A stretch of 64,000 nt of DNA, from positions 875,001-939,000 of the forward strand of contig JAQISU010000231.1 in assembly GCA_029339505.1 (NCBI GenBank), written 5' to 3'. Shown here piece by piece: positions 9,660 through 21,169 of this stretch (positions within the stretch are counted from its first letter, which is position 1; each line of letters starts with the position of its first letter). The translations under genes were made by a program, and so were the position numbers. The DNA is from Unio delphinus (Eukaryota > Mollusca > Bivalvia > Unionida > Unionidae). Below the pieces are notes generated by a model. It saw only the letters and a program-made list of their open reading frames with translations, was not told the DNA's origin and did no database searches.

Positions 9660-10404
9660 TCTTCGGGAATCCAGTTAGGATGTCCCATGGCTCTGAGCTT
9701 TTATCCAGTTTTTAATAAGTTTCTCTAAGTCTTCTTCCTTCTTTTTGTTTTGCTTTATCTTTCTGTCTTCTGCCCAGGTGTTTTTAATGTTCTTGACTTC
9801 TACTTCCAACACTTTTTTCATCTTGTCTTCAGCTTTATGTATCTGGTCCACTCCCCACTTAACAAATGACCATTATTACTATATGATCGATATATCCATT
9901 ATCAACTCGACTGCCATGATAAGTATTTATTCTATTTCATGTGATAATTTACTTACAAATTAAAGGCAGTGGCTGAAAACAAATATAATGAAATGGTAAC
10001 ACTAGAATTTGGTTAATGTTGTTAGGCGTATTCTTGGAGTTATCTTCTACGCATTAAATATGAAGAGTTGTTTATGTCTTAGTTGCAATGCTTCCAGACT
10101 AAATATAAAACTAAACAAATTGTATTAACTAACAATGCAATCAATAAATCAGTTAGTTTGGGAGAAAAACATGATATTAAACGTTTTAAGTTGAAGAATG
10201 TTAGTGCATTTATTTTTATGACATCATTTGTAAAATAGGCACGGGGACTTTTGCAATGCTCCAGCGATTTTTGCGCCATGAATATAAATGTGAGAGAGTG
10301 TCAACCTTCTGCTAACACCCTTTGGCCATCCTCGGCTTATATGGCTAATTTGATCCTCAAGGTGACACCCTTGTTTTCTAAATATGTGTGGTGTTGGGTT
10401 TCCC
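9660..10404. other. No recognised feature
   Basis: AT-rich DNA, thymine-rich on the plus strand up to about 9850. No domain, RNA or repeat match to the rest of the window. Confidence 0.5.
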
Positions 10405-10930
10405 TGTCCCTGTGGCCATTATACGACACAAAGACTGTAGTCCAAATGAAAGCTCGGACTTAGTTGCATTGTGGTCTTTATAGGACACAAAGACTGAGAC
10501 CAAATGAAAGCTCGGACTTAGTTGCATTGTGGTCTTTATAGGACACAAAGACTGAGACCAAATAAAAGCTCGGACTTAGTAGCATTGTGGTCTTTATAGG
10601 ACACAAAGACTGTAGTCCAAATGAAAGCTCGGACTTAGTTGCATTGTGGTCTTTATAGGACACAAAGACTGTAGTCCAAATGAAAGCACGGACTTAGTAG
10701 CATTGTGGTCTTTATAGGACACAAAGACTGTAGTCCAAATGAAAGCTCGGACTTAGTAGCATTGTGGTCTTTATAGGACACAAAGACTGTAGTCCAAATG
10801 AAAGCACGGACTTAGTAGCATTGTGGTCTTTATAGAACACAAAGACTGGGACCAAAAAAAAACACGGACTTTACCAGTGGCAGTGTGGTCTTTATATGAC
10901 TCAAAGACTGTAGTCCAAATAAAGCACACA
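10405..10930 (+). repeat. Minisatellite, 58-60 bp x ~8.5
   Basis: Units run from GCATTGTGGTCTTTATAGGA through CACAAAGACTG and AAATGAAAGCTCGGACTTAG. There are two length forms: GAGACC (58 bp) and TGTAGTCC (60 bp). The last two units are more diverged. No open frame is kept throughout. Confidence 0.95.
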
Positions 10931-11236
10931 GATCGAACCATTCAAAAATGGTTCATTATATGGCACGTTTAGTTCTTCCTATATACCAATTTATCATAAT
11001 TTAATTTATTTAATTTAATTTATCATAAGATTATGGTTGCCAGGTCAGTATTTGTCTATGTCAGTGGAAACGTGAGGCACAGCAGTCACTTTTTAGGTTC
11101 AGGCGGCATCCAGAGGGTTCTATTGGTTTATTTCAGATTTGATTTTGCTCATGTTGTCTAGACAACTTGATATATTCTGGTCATATTTATGATCATTTAC
11201 TAAAAGGCAAGTTCCGTTTTGCACCACACTTAGTAA

Positions 11237-11672
11237 GAGCCAGAAATGTGTTATGTTAAACATGCTTTATTAATTTTGTTAAGCATCTCCACTGTGCCCT
11301 TGTTGAATCGAACATATAGCTGCAATATTTTATTGACAAAAAATGCACTCACCATCCAGAAGGGATCACAGATCTGTCAACACACTAATACATAAGCAAA
11401 TTTCACTGCAGCTATTGCCATATGTCAAAGACAGAAAAATAAATTTTGAAAGAATCCGTGAACTTACAAATTTAGTCCATGGTTATCAGCTAGGTTCCAT
11501 ATTTCGAGGGTCTTTTAAACGGGGGGGGGGGTATTTTTTACAATTGGAACTGATGAAATGAAACAGTTTTGTATAAACTAAACTAATATAATAAATATTA
11601 CTTATTTATTGTCAATTTCATATACCATCCATATATTAAATGTGATAATACCAAATTACTATGCGACGTTTT
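11237..11672 (+). repeat. Dispersed repeat R3, copy b
   Basis: Direct match to 3117-3735 with frequent substitutions and a G10 run (11521-11530). Both copies end at ACTATGCGACGTT. Confidence 0.8.
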
Positions 11673-11869
11673 ATATTATTTTTCTTTGCTCAATCGTATA
11701 AAGTGTGTATTTCGGATGCAACAGTCACACCACAGCCCTCGTTAACATATGTGTACGCATGCGTCGCATGTAAACATTGGATCATGTACAATAGTGAAGT
11801 GTAGTTTTTAAAGGAAAATATTTGGTTGTGAGAAAAATAATCTACGTTCGGGTTTGAACCGAGACAAGG

Positions 11870-11956
11870 ATATCCCAGGGTTACATTATATACCTCCCCA
11901 CAAGGGCAAGTCTCTTGGGGAGACAAATAATTGTACCCCCTTGACTGGGATTTTCT

Positions 11957-11958
<2 letters not shown>
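11870..11958 (+). repeat. Short dispersed module, inverted copy at 13470-13560
   Basis: The segment with CTTGGGGAGACAAATAATTG and CCCCTTGACTGGGATTTTCTTG matches, in reverse complement, 13470-13520. The two modules are about 1.5 kb apart in opposite orientation. A GGTTTGAACC box just upstream (about 11850) resembles a Pol III B box, so this may be a SINE piece; that is weak. Confidence 0.5.

Positions 11959-12022
<64 letters not shown>
11958..12022. repeat. (TA)n microsatellite
   Basis: About 32 TA units. Confidence 0.97.
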
Positions 12023-12023
<1 letters not shown>

Positions 12024-12899
12024 CAAAGATTAACTGCTTACAGGGTGGGGAGAATCACCGCTGTCCTTTGTGACGTCATAAGCATAATATCGTCATCAGT
12101 GTATACATTCCTATTGTACTATTCATCTAAGGTGCTATTTGGTAGGATAGAATGTCCTAACTAAAGCACGTGCAGCTGCTGACTGTTCACGAATTGGATC
12201 AAGCCATTAATCTGGTTTTATCCGTTAAATGACATCTTAGGGTGGGGCACTGGAGTCTACTTTGGATATTTTTATATGACTACATATGCATCGGATGTAA
12301 GTAGATGCATTGATTTACAGAAACCTCGCAATTTGTTTTCTTGGTTTGAATCGTCTCCGCTTGAAACGAAACCTTATTAGGAGAACTTTGGGTGGAACTC
12401 TAAAATTTTGTATTTTGCATAGGGATGCATAAAAGCATAACGTGTGCAGAGCGCCCCCCTTGGCTATTTATACATATGGATTGACAGTGCGATGTTACGA
12501 ATAAAAACAAACGATATATTTCCATTCTTAATATCTCAGTCAAGTCTATTCTAATAAATAACCAAAGTAGTTTACATAAATTATGATCTTATGAGAGAGT
12601 GGCAAGTGTAAGGAACTGTCGTTTACATTTGCAACATGGATATTGTGTATGAATCCACTGTAATGAACCCAGATCATCAGCCCTTTGAGATCAAAGTGGG
12701 TTCCAAGAAAAACACAAAACGTATATTGGATGATATGAAATGTATTAAAATGTGTTTGTCTGTTCTCTCACTCTAATACCAATGAATAAATCAATGATCA
12801 TAAGAGTTAGATATTTAGTCTTATACGCATCAGTCAGTACTACAACGATTAATATTCATCGATGTGTATGTGGACGTTTCCAAAGGAAAAAGACAATAA
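12023..12899. other. No recognised feature
   Basis: Mixed-composition non-coding DNA. Nothing matches other parts of the window. Confidence 0.5.
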
Positions 12900-12910
12900 T
12901 ATTTTTTAGT

Positions 12911-13151
12911 TTGTTTGTTTTTAGAGTTTAACGCCATTTTTCAGCACAGGATAGGCTATACATGGCGGCCAGTATTAATGGTGGAGAAGAACCCGGAAAA
13001 CCCCAGAAAGAACCACCGACCCACGAGAAGCTACTGGCAAGCTTTCTCACATACCCACATTGGCCGAATCCGAGACTCGAACACACGCAGAGGTGAGATG
13101 GAGTGATCCGTAACGGGCTACGCTTTTGACCGCTCGGCCACTCGGGGACCC
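12911..13151 (-). mobile_element. Full-length tRNA-derived SINE with perfect 11-bp target duplication
   Basis: On the minus strand the head GGGTCCCCGAGTGGCCGAGC looks like a Ser/Leu-class tRNA, with A box TGGCCGAGCGG and a B-box-like TGTTCGAGTCT. The body has a GCTTCTCGTGGGTCGGTGG block, and the 3' end reads TGGCGTTAAAC followed by an AAACAAACAAAC tail. This tail style is common in molluscan SINEs (established knowledge). The element is bounded by TATTTTTTAGT at 12900-12910 and again at 13152-13162, which fixes the ends exactly and implies L1-type target-primed insertion not long ago. Confidence 0.9.
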
Positions 13152-13217
13152 TATTTTTTAGTACACTTCACAATATCATGTGGCGTCATATACTGTCTGC
13201 GCGTTGCAATAGTAGTG

Positions 13218-13219
<2 letters not shown>

Positions 13220-13302
<83 letters not shown>
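13220..13302. repeat. (AT)n microsatellite
   Basis: About 41 AT units. Tyr-Ile frames over it are artefacts. Confidence 0.97.
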
Positions 13303-13304
<2 letters not shown>

Positions 13305-13469
13305 TGCTAAAGTATATAATTCCGTATCAAGTGTCACATTCGGCGATCAAGTATCGCATTCGGTAGTCAAGGGGACGCTGCCTAATTAGATTCCAAAAAT
13401 CAACAATTCTGAACTCAATAAATTTTTAAATGAAGTTCTAATGTGATATTAAGAGTTGAGTTTTGCACC

Positions 13470-13560
13470 ACGGCAAGGAAATCCTAGTCAAAGGGTTTTA
13501 TTATTTATCTCCCCACGAGGCTCTGCCGGGGCGGAGGAGGGGGACAAAAGTGACACCTCT
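13470..13560 (-). repeat. Short dispersed module, inverted partner of 11870-11958
   Basis: Reverse complement reads CGTGGGGAGATAAATAAT then CCCTTTGACTAGGATTTCCTTG, parallel to the module at 11915-11958. Confidence 0.5.
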
Positions 13561-14219
13561 CTGTTGGAATGTCCTTGTTTTGCTACAGACGCTGTGTGAC
13601 GGTTGTTTTTGTTGTGGTGGGGAGCTCCAAATATTTTACTTAAACTATTATACACAGGCTCGATTTTGGTTGTAAGTTGAATTAGTGAAAGATACATGTA
13701 CAACTTCGAGCCCCCCATTCAGCATTGCCGACAGTTAGATGGTTAAATATTCAAAAAGGTTGAAGTTCAATGAATAAAAATTTAATAATTCAATAATCAA
13801 ATGATTCAAATTTCTAATTACCTTCCTTCCGCTCGACCCTTTAATAGCCCACTGCATCACTTTGATTAGCAATGTGAAATCAATTTCCACATGTCCTTGT
13901 ATTTTACTCTAATGTGGTATTCTTCTCTCTCCTATTTCTATCTATTCCATCTCCTCATCCTCGCCTACTTTCTTCAAATTCCTTCTCCTCCTCCTCGACT
14001 TATTTATACTCATCCACTTTCTCATACAGACTCCCCCCCCCCCCTCCACCTGCTCTCCACAGACTTTACTGCCGTCGACTTTGACTGTTTAAGCCAATCT
14101 CATTTTAGTCTCCAACTCTTGAAGACTCGAGACTCAATTGAACCCCCCCCCCTCCCAAAAAAACAAAAAAAAAACAAAAAAAAAAAAACAAAAGGACGGT
14201 ACAATATATTTCCTTAACC
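13561..14219. other. Non-coding, pyrimidine-rich with C and A runs
   Basis: Pyrimidine-rich plus strand from about 13890 to 14150 with C10 (14034-14043) and C9 (14144-14152) runs, then an A-rich stretch to 14195. The Ser/Leu/Pro-rich open frame there follows from composition. Confidence 0.6.
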
Positions 14220-14830
14220 TTTTAATCTCACACTATACACTGCCAATCGTCAGATAACGACTATTACATTTCGTCAGTCACGCATTCATTCACATAGAGA
14301 TACCCACCCATACGTTTCTGTATGGTAAATTAAACCATATAATACAGCACGGTATCAGTTACTTCTTATACACAAATCAATACATTCTGTCACATCAATA
14401 CATATTCCTAAACCTGTTATACTAAACAATATCACAATAATTAGACGCGTTTCTTTACATAACAACTCTTACAAAGTACACAAACATTCAAATATCCATG
14501 CTCTGATAATATACATACATCCATATTAACTAATGTTACATACTTCACCCAATTCCCAACTTCACAATTCAAGCATGTGTAAATTCTAACATAACACTGA
14601 TACATGATGTAGTTTACTAAGACGTAAACTCACAGTGAATTTAAAATTAATTCTGACAACAATTTACATAACTCCCTACGTATTCCTCAAGTACATTTTT
14701 CAAATACGTACTACAAATGTAATTCTACTTACTAAACCATGCTAATAATTATATGTAGTATAGATGCTACAAATAATTACAATTCTTGCTTAACAATCAT
14801 CTCAGGCGAACACTAACCTTTCATTTACAA
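14220..14830. other. Strongly G-poor plus strand
   Basis: About 600 bases in which G is rare on the plus strand while A, C and T are common. No coding frame. The asymmetry suggests a strand-biased mutational or transposon origin. It leads into the 50-bp minisatellite. Confidence 0.6.
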
Positions 14831-14975
14831 GATCGGGCAGTTAATCTTCGGATCGGACCCTCTATTTCAATTCCGATTTAATATCGCTGTGAACCGATTA
14901 ATAAAACTTAGCGGACAATGTCCCTCTTGATGTCTGTCAATGTGGGTACGGATAAGAATTCGCATTCTCCAACTC

Positions 14976-15729
14976 AAGTTTTCGGTCTCTGACGGGTCAC
15001 GGTAACATTACGTAAGAGTTTAACTAAGTTTTCGGTCTCTGACGGGTCACGGTAACATTACGTAAGAGTTTAACTAAGTTTTCGGTCTCTGACGGGTCAC
15101 GGTAACATTAGTATACGTAAGAGTTTAACTAAGTTTTCGGTCTCTGACGGGTCACGGTAACATTACGTAAGAGCTTAACTAAGTTTTCGGTCTCTGACGG
15201 GTCACGGTAACATTACGTAAGAGCTTAACTAAGTTTTCGGTCTCTGACGGGTCACGGTAACATTAAGTAAGAGCTTAACTAAGTTTTCGGTCTCTGACGG
15301 GTCACGGTAACATTACGTAAGAGTTTAAATAAGTTTTCGGTCTCTGACGGGTCATGGTAACATTACGTAAGAGTTTAACTAAGTTTTCGGTCTCTGACGG
15401 GTCACGGTAACATTACGTAAGAGTTTAACTAAGTTTTCGGTCTTTGACGGGTCACGGTAACATTACGTAAGAGCTTAACTAAGTTTTCGGTCTCTGACGG
15501 GTCACGGTAACATTACGTAAGAGCTTAACTAAGTTTTCGGTCTCTGACGGGTCACGGTAACATTACGTAAGAGCTTAACTAAGTTTTCGGTCTCTGACGG
15601 GTCACGGTAACATTACGTAAGAGCTTAACTAAGTTTTCGGTCTCTGACGGGTCACGGTAACATTACGTAAGAGTTTAACTAAGTTTTCGGTTTCTGACGG
15701 GTCACGGTAACATTACGTAAGAGTTTAAC
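14976..15729 (+). repeat. Minisatellite, 50 bp x 15
   Basis: Fifteen highly uniform head-to-tail units: AAGTTTTCGGTCTCTGACGG, GTCACGGTAACATTACGTAA, GAGTTTAACT. Common variants are gagTtt/gagCtt, and one unit carries an extra GTAT (near 15112). Low divergence points to recent expansion or conversion. Each unit carries GGTAAC and CGTAAG, both similar to 5' splice-site cores. Confidence 0.98.
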
Positions 15730-16026
15730 ACCAGCCTGCGGCAATCTTTAGACATCAAACACACGATCGCAGATATATTACAAAGACATTAGATTATAGC
15801 TTATACATAATTTTATAGACGAGGCCTAACAAACGTGGCCCACCGACACAGATAAAAAAAAAAATTCTCCAGTGTTTTCCAATGAATTTAAAATATCCCT
15901 GCACCTTTGCAATTTATATAACAGATTCAAAACACGTCATTATTCTTACGTTATTATAATTGCTTCTCACTCAATTTAAATTTCATCAAATCTTGTACTT
16001 CTTTAAATGAAAATCTGAACAATCAA
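15730..16026. other. No recognised feature
   Basis: AT-rich flank of the minisatellite. It contains an A11 run near 15856. No ORF. Confidence 0.5.
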
Positions 16027-16345
16027 CTAAGTGTGTGTGTGATTTAGATTTTTAACGTAGCTTTGACACTTTTTCAGTCATATCGCTACGGTGTTAGTCA
16101 TGTGACAGTTTATTATAATGTCTAGCACTGGAGCATCATGTCACAAACGCTTATCATGATGTCCCCACTCATTCAAATTATCCTGACACCAGGCCGAACA
16201 GTTCTATCATAACCTCTTAATGCTGAACTCCTAGCCCAGACAGCTGTATCATTTTTATAAGTCGTTGGTATAACTCGGTTGGAATTCGAGACCGTGACCT
16301 CCGGCATCCGAGGCAGAAGCTCTATCTACTAGGCCACTAGTCAAT
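16027..16345 (-). mobile_element. tRNA-derived SINE, family S1, near full length
   Basis: On the minus strand it begins with a tRNA-like head (A-box region TGGCCTAGTAG, B-box region GTCTCGAATTCC), followed by a body with GACATGATGCTCCAGTGCTA and ACTGTCACATGAC, then GTCAAAGCTACGTTA and a (CA) tail. It aligns end to end with the better-preserved copy at 55038-55365. No convincing target duplication, so it is an older insertion. Confidence 0.85.
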
Positions 16346-17106
16346 CTTCTAGGTATAATGTAGCTACTTATGCGTTTCTTAGAAAGGGAAAATACAATTT
16401 AAAAAGTTATAATTGTTAGCTTTTTGGAAGTATTGCCCAAAGAGCGTCTCGAGTCACGTGTTATTGTTGATCAAATTACAATACTGTGCATTTATACGAA
16501 TATGTTAATTAGAGCAATGAGGCGACCTATTAGCAAGTTATACACATGAGATAATAGGAACATAAAACCATTATATATTATTCCTATATAAACACATTTA
16601 ATCGACTGATTTCATAAGAAAACAACAATAATTAAAATATTTTATACATTAAACTTTTAATTTCATCACTTTAATTTGGAAAATGTTTTATGGTAAGTAA
16701 CGGTACGATTCATAACATTACTAGACACAGACTACCGTACACTTCTAAATGTGCAGTAATGGATCAAATGTTTTATTCATGCAGTTCTTGGAAATTATTA
16801 TTGTCTTTCGTGGAAATATGACAAGTGTTGTTATTTCTAGTGCAATGATTCTCTTCATGGATGTCTTGTGGAATAGCGTCTGGACTGATGAAGGAACCAC
16901 TCTGGTAAGTGCCGACCTTTTATTTGTATAAGTACAATTTTTGATTCAACTGGCCTTATTGGGAGTGTTTGAAAACGCTTGAAAAAAGCAAGTGTGATAT
17001 AACATCTTAATTGTTGTTGCGGTCTATGCCGTAGCTCTTGAGAGAGATTTGATTTTTCATTTTTTTTGTAGTCAGTGTATATACAGTATGTGTGTATTGT
17101 TTTCTG
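16346..17106. other. No recognised feature
   Basis: AT-rich. A 60-codon open frame at 16749-16931 has no domain and is probably chance. Confidence 0.5.
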
Positions 17107-17760
17107 TTAGTTTCTTCCACACACTATCCTATCTGCAGCTCGGTAAATTTCCAGGATATCGTCATTCAATGTATCTAACAGTATCTATTTTGTTTCACAC
17201 GAAGTATTTAAAACTAATTAGGTTCTTTTTGCTACAGTTAATGGCACTGACCTGAAAATTGACCGAGTTAGGCTTACGGATAGGATAAAATTTACCATGC
17301 TGCGTGGAACGAACTATAGTTTTCAGCATAATACCAAATAGCCCGACTTCGTGTGCGTGTATATGTCAGTCTCTCGCAAAATGTTTCATATAGTGTGTTC
17401 TCAGAGGCGTAGCTGGGAGGGTGGTGGTGGTGCAGACGGGGACAGATGTCCCTGGGCGCCAAACTAGTGCGGCCGCCAAAATAGGCTTTAAAATAGGTTG
17501 TATGCGGAATAAAGAGTTCCAGAGTTTAAGGAAGGGGTGGGGGGTGGGGTGGGGGCGTAAAAATGAATATTGTCCCCAGGCTCCAAACACTCTAGCTACG
17601 CCTCTGTATGTTCGCAGAGTTGAGTGACCTTACTTTACTATATCGGCTTTTGTGTTATATCTAGATTGTTGTTGTTTGATTTTAAAACAATTATATCAGG
17701 CTCAGCAGAAAACGAAAAGATTTTCTCCTCTTCAAAAGTAGTTCTTAGCGCTTTGACAGC
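17107..17760 (+). mobile_element. Dispersed repeat R1, copy b, interrupted by an hAT-like MITE
   Basis: 17107-17325 is the inverted-arm part: the left arm contains CTCGGTAAATTTCCAG, and the right arm contains its imperfect complement and ends ATGCTGCGTGGAACGAAC. 17326-17393 and 17615-17760 match 2587-2806 in reverse, including AGTGTGTTCT, the GTTGTTGTTTGATTTTA run and GTAGTTCT. The MITE at 17402-17606 sits inside the TGTGTTCT motif. The uninterrupted motif is seen in R1 copies a and c. Confidence 0.8.
17402..17606. mobile_element. hAT-like MITE, copy 1
   Basis: 205 bp with terminal inverted repeats CAGAGGCGTAGCTGG and CTAGCTACGCCTCTG, no ORF, and a G-rich interior. It is flanked by an imperfect 8-bp duplication, TGTGTTCT (17394-17401) and TATGTTCG (17607-17614). 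An 8-bp duplication and CAGxGGCGTAGC-type ends are typical of nonautonomous hAT elements (established knowledge). A second copy lies at 53385-53580. Confidence 0.88.
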
Positions 17761-17988
17761 ATGAATGGGCCGACCGGGAATGAGATAATGATGTTCCTTA
17801 TAATTGGGAAATTGTGTAACACATACATCATAGTAATATCAAACAACATGTTTTGGGCACATTCTAAATTAGAGGGCTACTGTTTTGTTAACGTTGGCAT
17901 ACCAGCTGCCGAAAGTTGCGCTGGCTCTGATAATGCGAAAAGTTCACCTCATCGTCAGTGGTTACGCTCTGTGACAGTTGCTGCCAAT

Positions 17989-17992
<4 letters not shown>

Positions 17993-18066
<74 letters not shown>
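17993..18066. repeat. (AT)n microsatellite
   Basis: About 37 AT units. Confidence 0.97.
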
Positions 18067-18069
<3 letters not shown>

Positions 18070-18171
18070 TGTTCGAACAAAATTTTTCATTTATGTTTCC
18101 ACAAAGGGACACGAATACGGGTATCCGTTGTCGATGCAATAATTCTGATGTTCAAACTAGGTTGCATGAAA

Positions 18172-18323
18172 GATCACAGAGGCTGAAGAGGTTCCTTTAT
18201 TTACGCTTAGATCACAGAGGCTGAAGAGGTTCCCTTATTTACGCTTAGATCACAGAGGCTGAAGAGGTTCCCTTATTTACGCTTAGATCACAGAGGCTGA
18301 AGAGGTTCCTTTATTTACGCTTA
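18172..18323 (+). repeat. Minisatellite, 38 bp x 4
   Basis: Four units of GATCACAGAGGCTGAAGAGG followed by TTCC[CT]TTATTTACGCTTA, nearly identical. It abuts the next array without a gap. Confidence 0.97.
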
Positions 18324-18555
18324 TTTCATGTACGTCAAATACACCTTATGCCAGGACATTATTTCATGTACGTCAAATACACCTTATGACAGGACATTAT
18401 TTCATGTACGTCAATTACACCTTATGCCAGGACATTATTTCATGTACGTCATATACATCTTATGCCAGGACATTATTTCATGTACGTCAAATACTGCTTA
18501 TGCCAGGACATTATTTCATGTACGTCAAATACACCTTATGCCAGGACATTATTTA
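18324..18555 (+). repeat. Minisatellite, 38 bp x 6
   Basis: Six units of TTTCATGTACGTCAAATACA followed by CCTTATGCCAGGACATTA. The period equals that of the preceding array but the sequence is different. Two frames stay open across it because of the repeat. Confidence 0.97.
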
Positions 18556-19235
<680 letters not shown>

Positions 19236-19689
19236 TTATTCAATAATGTTTGTCAGTTTTAATTTTTTTTTATTGCATGTTTTTGTAATGTCAATTTATT
19301 TACAAGAAATCATGGTTTTCTTTTCAGAAAATCGGTTGATCGAATTATTCTTTGGTAAACAAGAAACGTTGGCCTAGATCCTGGCCTTAATTCAAGGTTA
19401 GTGGAAACAACGTAAAGAAGTTTTATTTTAATTTTAAAATGATTGGCTGTTGTCAAGGTAAAGATGGGACTATTAAAGGAGCAAACAACTTTGTATTACA
19501 AAAATAAAATGAGATGTTCTCGTCAGGGTCATGGTAGAAGTACGTGATATAAACGATCGCGTGACTCCTTTCCTCACTGTCGTGATTTCGCAATTTGCGG
19601 ATTTGTTTCGTAACTGCGTATTAGAATACGATATAATTTTTGTTTTAGTGAAATATAGTTAGTTCTGGCTATCACAAATTACGTTAAGT

Positions 19690-20164
19690 CATTTAATTTT
19701 GTTGTAGCCAGTTTTTGAATCCATGTTAACAATTCTTCAACTCATTTAGATTTTAAAGGATTAATTCGCATCTGGAAATATTTGATATGCTTATACATAA
19801 TTATTTTACAAAGAAAAATTATCAAAATTTTGCTCGGATTTCCAACAACGGAGTGTTAAATATTTGTTTTTCTTTTTACAAGGAAATGTATATAAAACAA
19901 AACAACCTTCAGCATACGTCATCGTCTTCCATCTTGGAATTTCCAACAGGACTCGAACTTGAACCTATTACAAGATTTCATTACTAGGACTTTTGTAAAA
20001 ATTCGTGAATTATTCTTGGATTATGTCTATGTCTGATTCTTAAAACTGTACGTTCTTTTCACAGTTTCAATATTTTACCAAGGAAATAAATTATTTGTTA
20101 AATTTTACAAAACTTGTTTTCACACATTCTTTGTTACCGTTTACCGGAACCTAAATTCGTAACA
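19690..20164 (+). mobile_element. Family-B Gypsy solo LTR, copy a
   Basis: Matches 35018-35794 and, in reverse, the remnant at 43973-50330. Shared blocks include GATTTTAAAGGATTAATTCG, GGAAATATTTGAT, CATCGTCTTCC, ACTAGGACTTTTGTAA and GATTCTTAAAACTGTA. It ends GAACCTAAATTCGTAACA, related to the Gypsy A LTR terminus (GAGCCTAAGCACGTAACA in this orientation). No internal region is attached, hence a solo LTR. The left edge is approximate. Confidence 0.75.
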
Positions 20165-20212
20165 AATAAATAATTAAAGTGTTCATTCGTGTATTTCATC
20201 TGCATCGTTATT

Positions 20213-20422
20213 TTAATATTGATCATTGACCATCCTGTTAGGTTTAGTATTTCCTTTACGTATCAAAATTGCACAGATATGTTCTTCTTCAGCTTCGAGT
20301 AGTTCATTGACGTGTTCAGGTGCAAGAAGCTTGCACTTGAGTTCCTTTCTTTCAGTCAAATATATGTGGGAAATCTTTCTAAGAGCTCTAAATTTCGCCA
20401 TGTCACTATAATAAGACAACAA
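20213..20422 (-). CDS. Unassigned 69-codon ORF
   Basis: An open frame starting at 20422 (alternative ATG at 20401) with a mixed, protein-like composition rich in K, E and L and a GLU/ALA-rich stretch (LLEAEEEH). I recognise no domain, and there is no visible splice context or homology inside the window. It could be a degraded exon or chance. Very low confidence as a gene. Confidence 0.12.
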   Translation of the reverse strand: MLSYYSDMAKFRALRKISHIYLTERKELKCKLLAPEHVNELLEAEEEHICAILIRKGNTKPNRMVNDQY

Positions 20423-21169
20423 TCAATCACAGTATAATAATATTTCTTCATAATTCGGTAATTAAATGTGATTTGGCTTGACTTCAGTACATCAGCTCTA
20501 GGTGTCTCTGATATATCTTCATTTTCAGTGAGAAAATATTGATTTCTTAGAGAAGGGTGTCAATCAGTTGGAATTTGTGTTTTCTATTGATAATCGTTGC
20601 TTCTTTTCAGCATGATGCGATCCATTTAACATCGACAAATAACAAACACATCGTTTACTAATATGTAAGAACAACATCGATTAATTGACTTTCATATTAC
20701 ACAAAAGGTATTCGAATCTCCTTTCGTGCTTAAATTTTCTGGTTGGTTTGCGTGAACATTACTTCTGTCCATATTTTCGCGTATCCAATGCTTCTGTAGC
20801 ATGAATATTGTTTGATAACACTGACTGATTGTGAAATTGCTTTCATTTCTTAGAATACGCAGAAATAGAACTCATTAGCTTTACTGTATAGCAAACGAGT
20901 CTTCGAATAGAGTAAATCTTCTGGCACAAACTATTTCACAGATGAGCATTCTCATATAGGAATCTAAACTGAAGTCATTGCAAGAAAGCATCATCTCGGT
21001 ATCAAGAACCACAACGCTTCATATAGACGAGGATTAATTTGCTATTTATCAAAAAGAAATGATCATTCTTAGCACAAAAAAATATAATTTCTACACGGTA
21101 AAGGAAAGAACCGTTTATTCCTACAGCATGTTGCATGTTGCATTTAGATAATGTCATTCGAAATCACAT
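20423..21169. other. No recognised feature
   Basis: AT-rich non-coding DNA. Confidence 0.5.

Noticed and set aside
13178..13366. Tyr-Ile repeat frames (also 17761-18224 and 30505-30757)
   Set aside because: Translation of (AT)n arrays with short unrelated flanks.
14976..15729. Regular 50-bp repeats considered as a CRISPR-like array (also the 43/46-bp satellite)
   Set aside because: The whole unit repeats with no variable spacers, there are no cas genes, and the DNA is eukaryotic.
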